A stretch of 64,000 nt of DNA, from positions 77,103,127 to 77,167,126 of the forward strand of contig CM077023.1 of assembly GCA_039090855.1 (NCBI GenBank), written 5' to 3'. Origin of the DNA: Macrothele yani. Taxonomy: Eukaryota; Arthropoda; Arachnida; Araneae; Macrothelidae. The notes under the pieces are model-generated. The model saw nothing but the letters and a program-made list of their open reading frames with translations. It had not been told where the DNA came from and searched no databases. The position numbers and the translations under genes are program-made. Within the stretch, counting starts at the first letter, position 1. The number at the start of each line of letters is the position of its first letter. Positions 63,080-64,000 of the stretch are shown here, piece by piece.

Positions 63080-64000
63080 ATTCTGTGATCCTGATCTGAT
63101 AGGTCAGCTGTACTTAAGAAGGGAGAGGTGGAAACAGAAGACCCACATATTTTCCCCTCCCCTCTAGGGGAAGAGGGGAACAGGGAGCTTCAGGCATAAG
63201 ATGCTCTGTGATGGACAATGCGCCATCGACTCTTTGCAAAACAGTGGTGTGGTTGCATTGCATTGCACTGCATCATTTTTCAGACAGCGATTACAGAGGT
63301 AACATGGAGTTTATGCACAGCCAAAGAGCGAAAAAAAAAAAAAAAACAACTGTTGATACATTTAGGATACAAATTCTATTAAAATGTAGAAACAGAGATA
63401 GGGTGGAAGTTGCGTTGATACAGAACGCAAATGCTTGGCAAAAGTGTACCTGGATACTAGTGCCTCGGTTATTTTACAATCCGATTTCTGTCACAACCAT
63501 GACCCACCAAAACTTCTCTCCCTTCAAATCATATCAAATAATGTTAAGCGAAAAGCAACAGAGGATATTTCAGAACGGCCATTAAAACTGATCATACTAC
63601 TGCGGGAAATGACTGTTTACTAATTGAAAAAATAAATAGCAACAATGGAATAAAAAAAAACTTTTGGGGAGAGGAAGTGTCAACCTTCTCGTGGTATCGC
63701 TAACAGACTGTCGATTTTACCATAGATTCGGTCGACGTTCACTGTTCCAGCAAATGCTTCCTCAGATTCCACAACTTAGTAAAAACATGTTATTTATTGC
63801 AACAGACTTATCAATAATTCAAGTTTTGATCGATCTTCAAAAATATAAAACATGCAGTAATAAATAATGAAAGCACTGGAAGTTCGCTAAGCGGAAAAAA
63901 GGCAAAGAAATCCTCGTATTTTTCTGTGAACCGTATGCCAAAGTTTGAGAAACAGTGAACCTCTTATATCAAGTTTACTTTCCGGGAATTGCTCTCAGAT
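63080..64000. other. Stretch without recognised gene
   Basis: Short ORFs only (63208-63585 and others), without a motif. Confidence 0.5.

Noticed and set aside
63208..63585. 125-aa ORF
   Set aside because: Runs through a poly(A) tract and matches no family I recognise.

Overview
This window is repeat-dense animal DNA in which I recognise no host gene. The evidence is many decayed Tc1/mariner transposons with TA target duplications, an RTE/BovB-type LINE with a (ATG)n tail, several tRNA-headed SINE families with poly(A) or (AAC)n tails, solo LTRs, long dinucleotide microsatellites and megasatellite-like tandem repeats. An arthropod, perhaps a chelicerate, fits best, but that is an inference from repeat style. 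I saw no spliced gene, rRNA operon, CRISPR array or bacterial-style operon.

Layout. Positions 1-15,300 are nearly all Tc1/mariner remnants (about ten, several nested), with two SINEs and a 1.2 kb foldback at 7958-9132. Positions 15,300-27,800 are AT-rich and quieter: a second foldback (16.5-16.9 kb), a 360-bp tandem repeat (17.9-18.7 kb), an inverted pair of tRNA-headed units (20.2-20.7 kb), one Tc1 inserted in another (21.4-23.1 kb) and a solo LTR (26.16-26.68 kb). Positions 27,800-41,400 hold a full-length Tc1 with two nonsense codons, two complete miniature LTR elements, a Tc1 with a 325-codon open transposase frame and a second nest of insertions. Positions 41,400-48,350 hold minisatellites and little else. 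Positions 48,358-56,154 form one 7.8 kb inverted repeat, each arm carrying an RTE element; only the right-arm ORF is intact (986 aa). The remainder holds another copy of a 1.1-1.5 kb repeat (R), a solo miniature LTR, an inverted duplication and more SINEs.

Most unusual content: a small LTR retroelement (TRIM-like), complete at 36856-37441 and 30004-30518 and as a solo LTR at 58274-58437. It has 4-bp target duplications, LTRs of about 162-188 bp, a tRNA-Lys-type primer binding site one base after the 5' LTR, a G-rich polypurine tract and no ORF. Inside each LTR sits a 72-nt tRNA-like cloverleaf with A and B boxes. Paired-base changes between copies keep its stems. The layout resembles the plant Cassandra TRIMs, which carry 5S rRNA sequence in their LTRs, but here the module is a tRNA.

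The elements work together only as a history of insertions: SINE into unique DNA, TRIM into SINE or into a Tc1 terminal repeat, Tc1 into repeat R, SINE into Tc1. Apart from the right-arm RTE, no element looks clearly able to encode a working protein.
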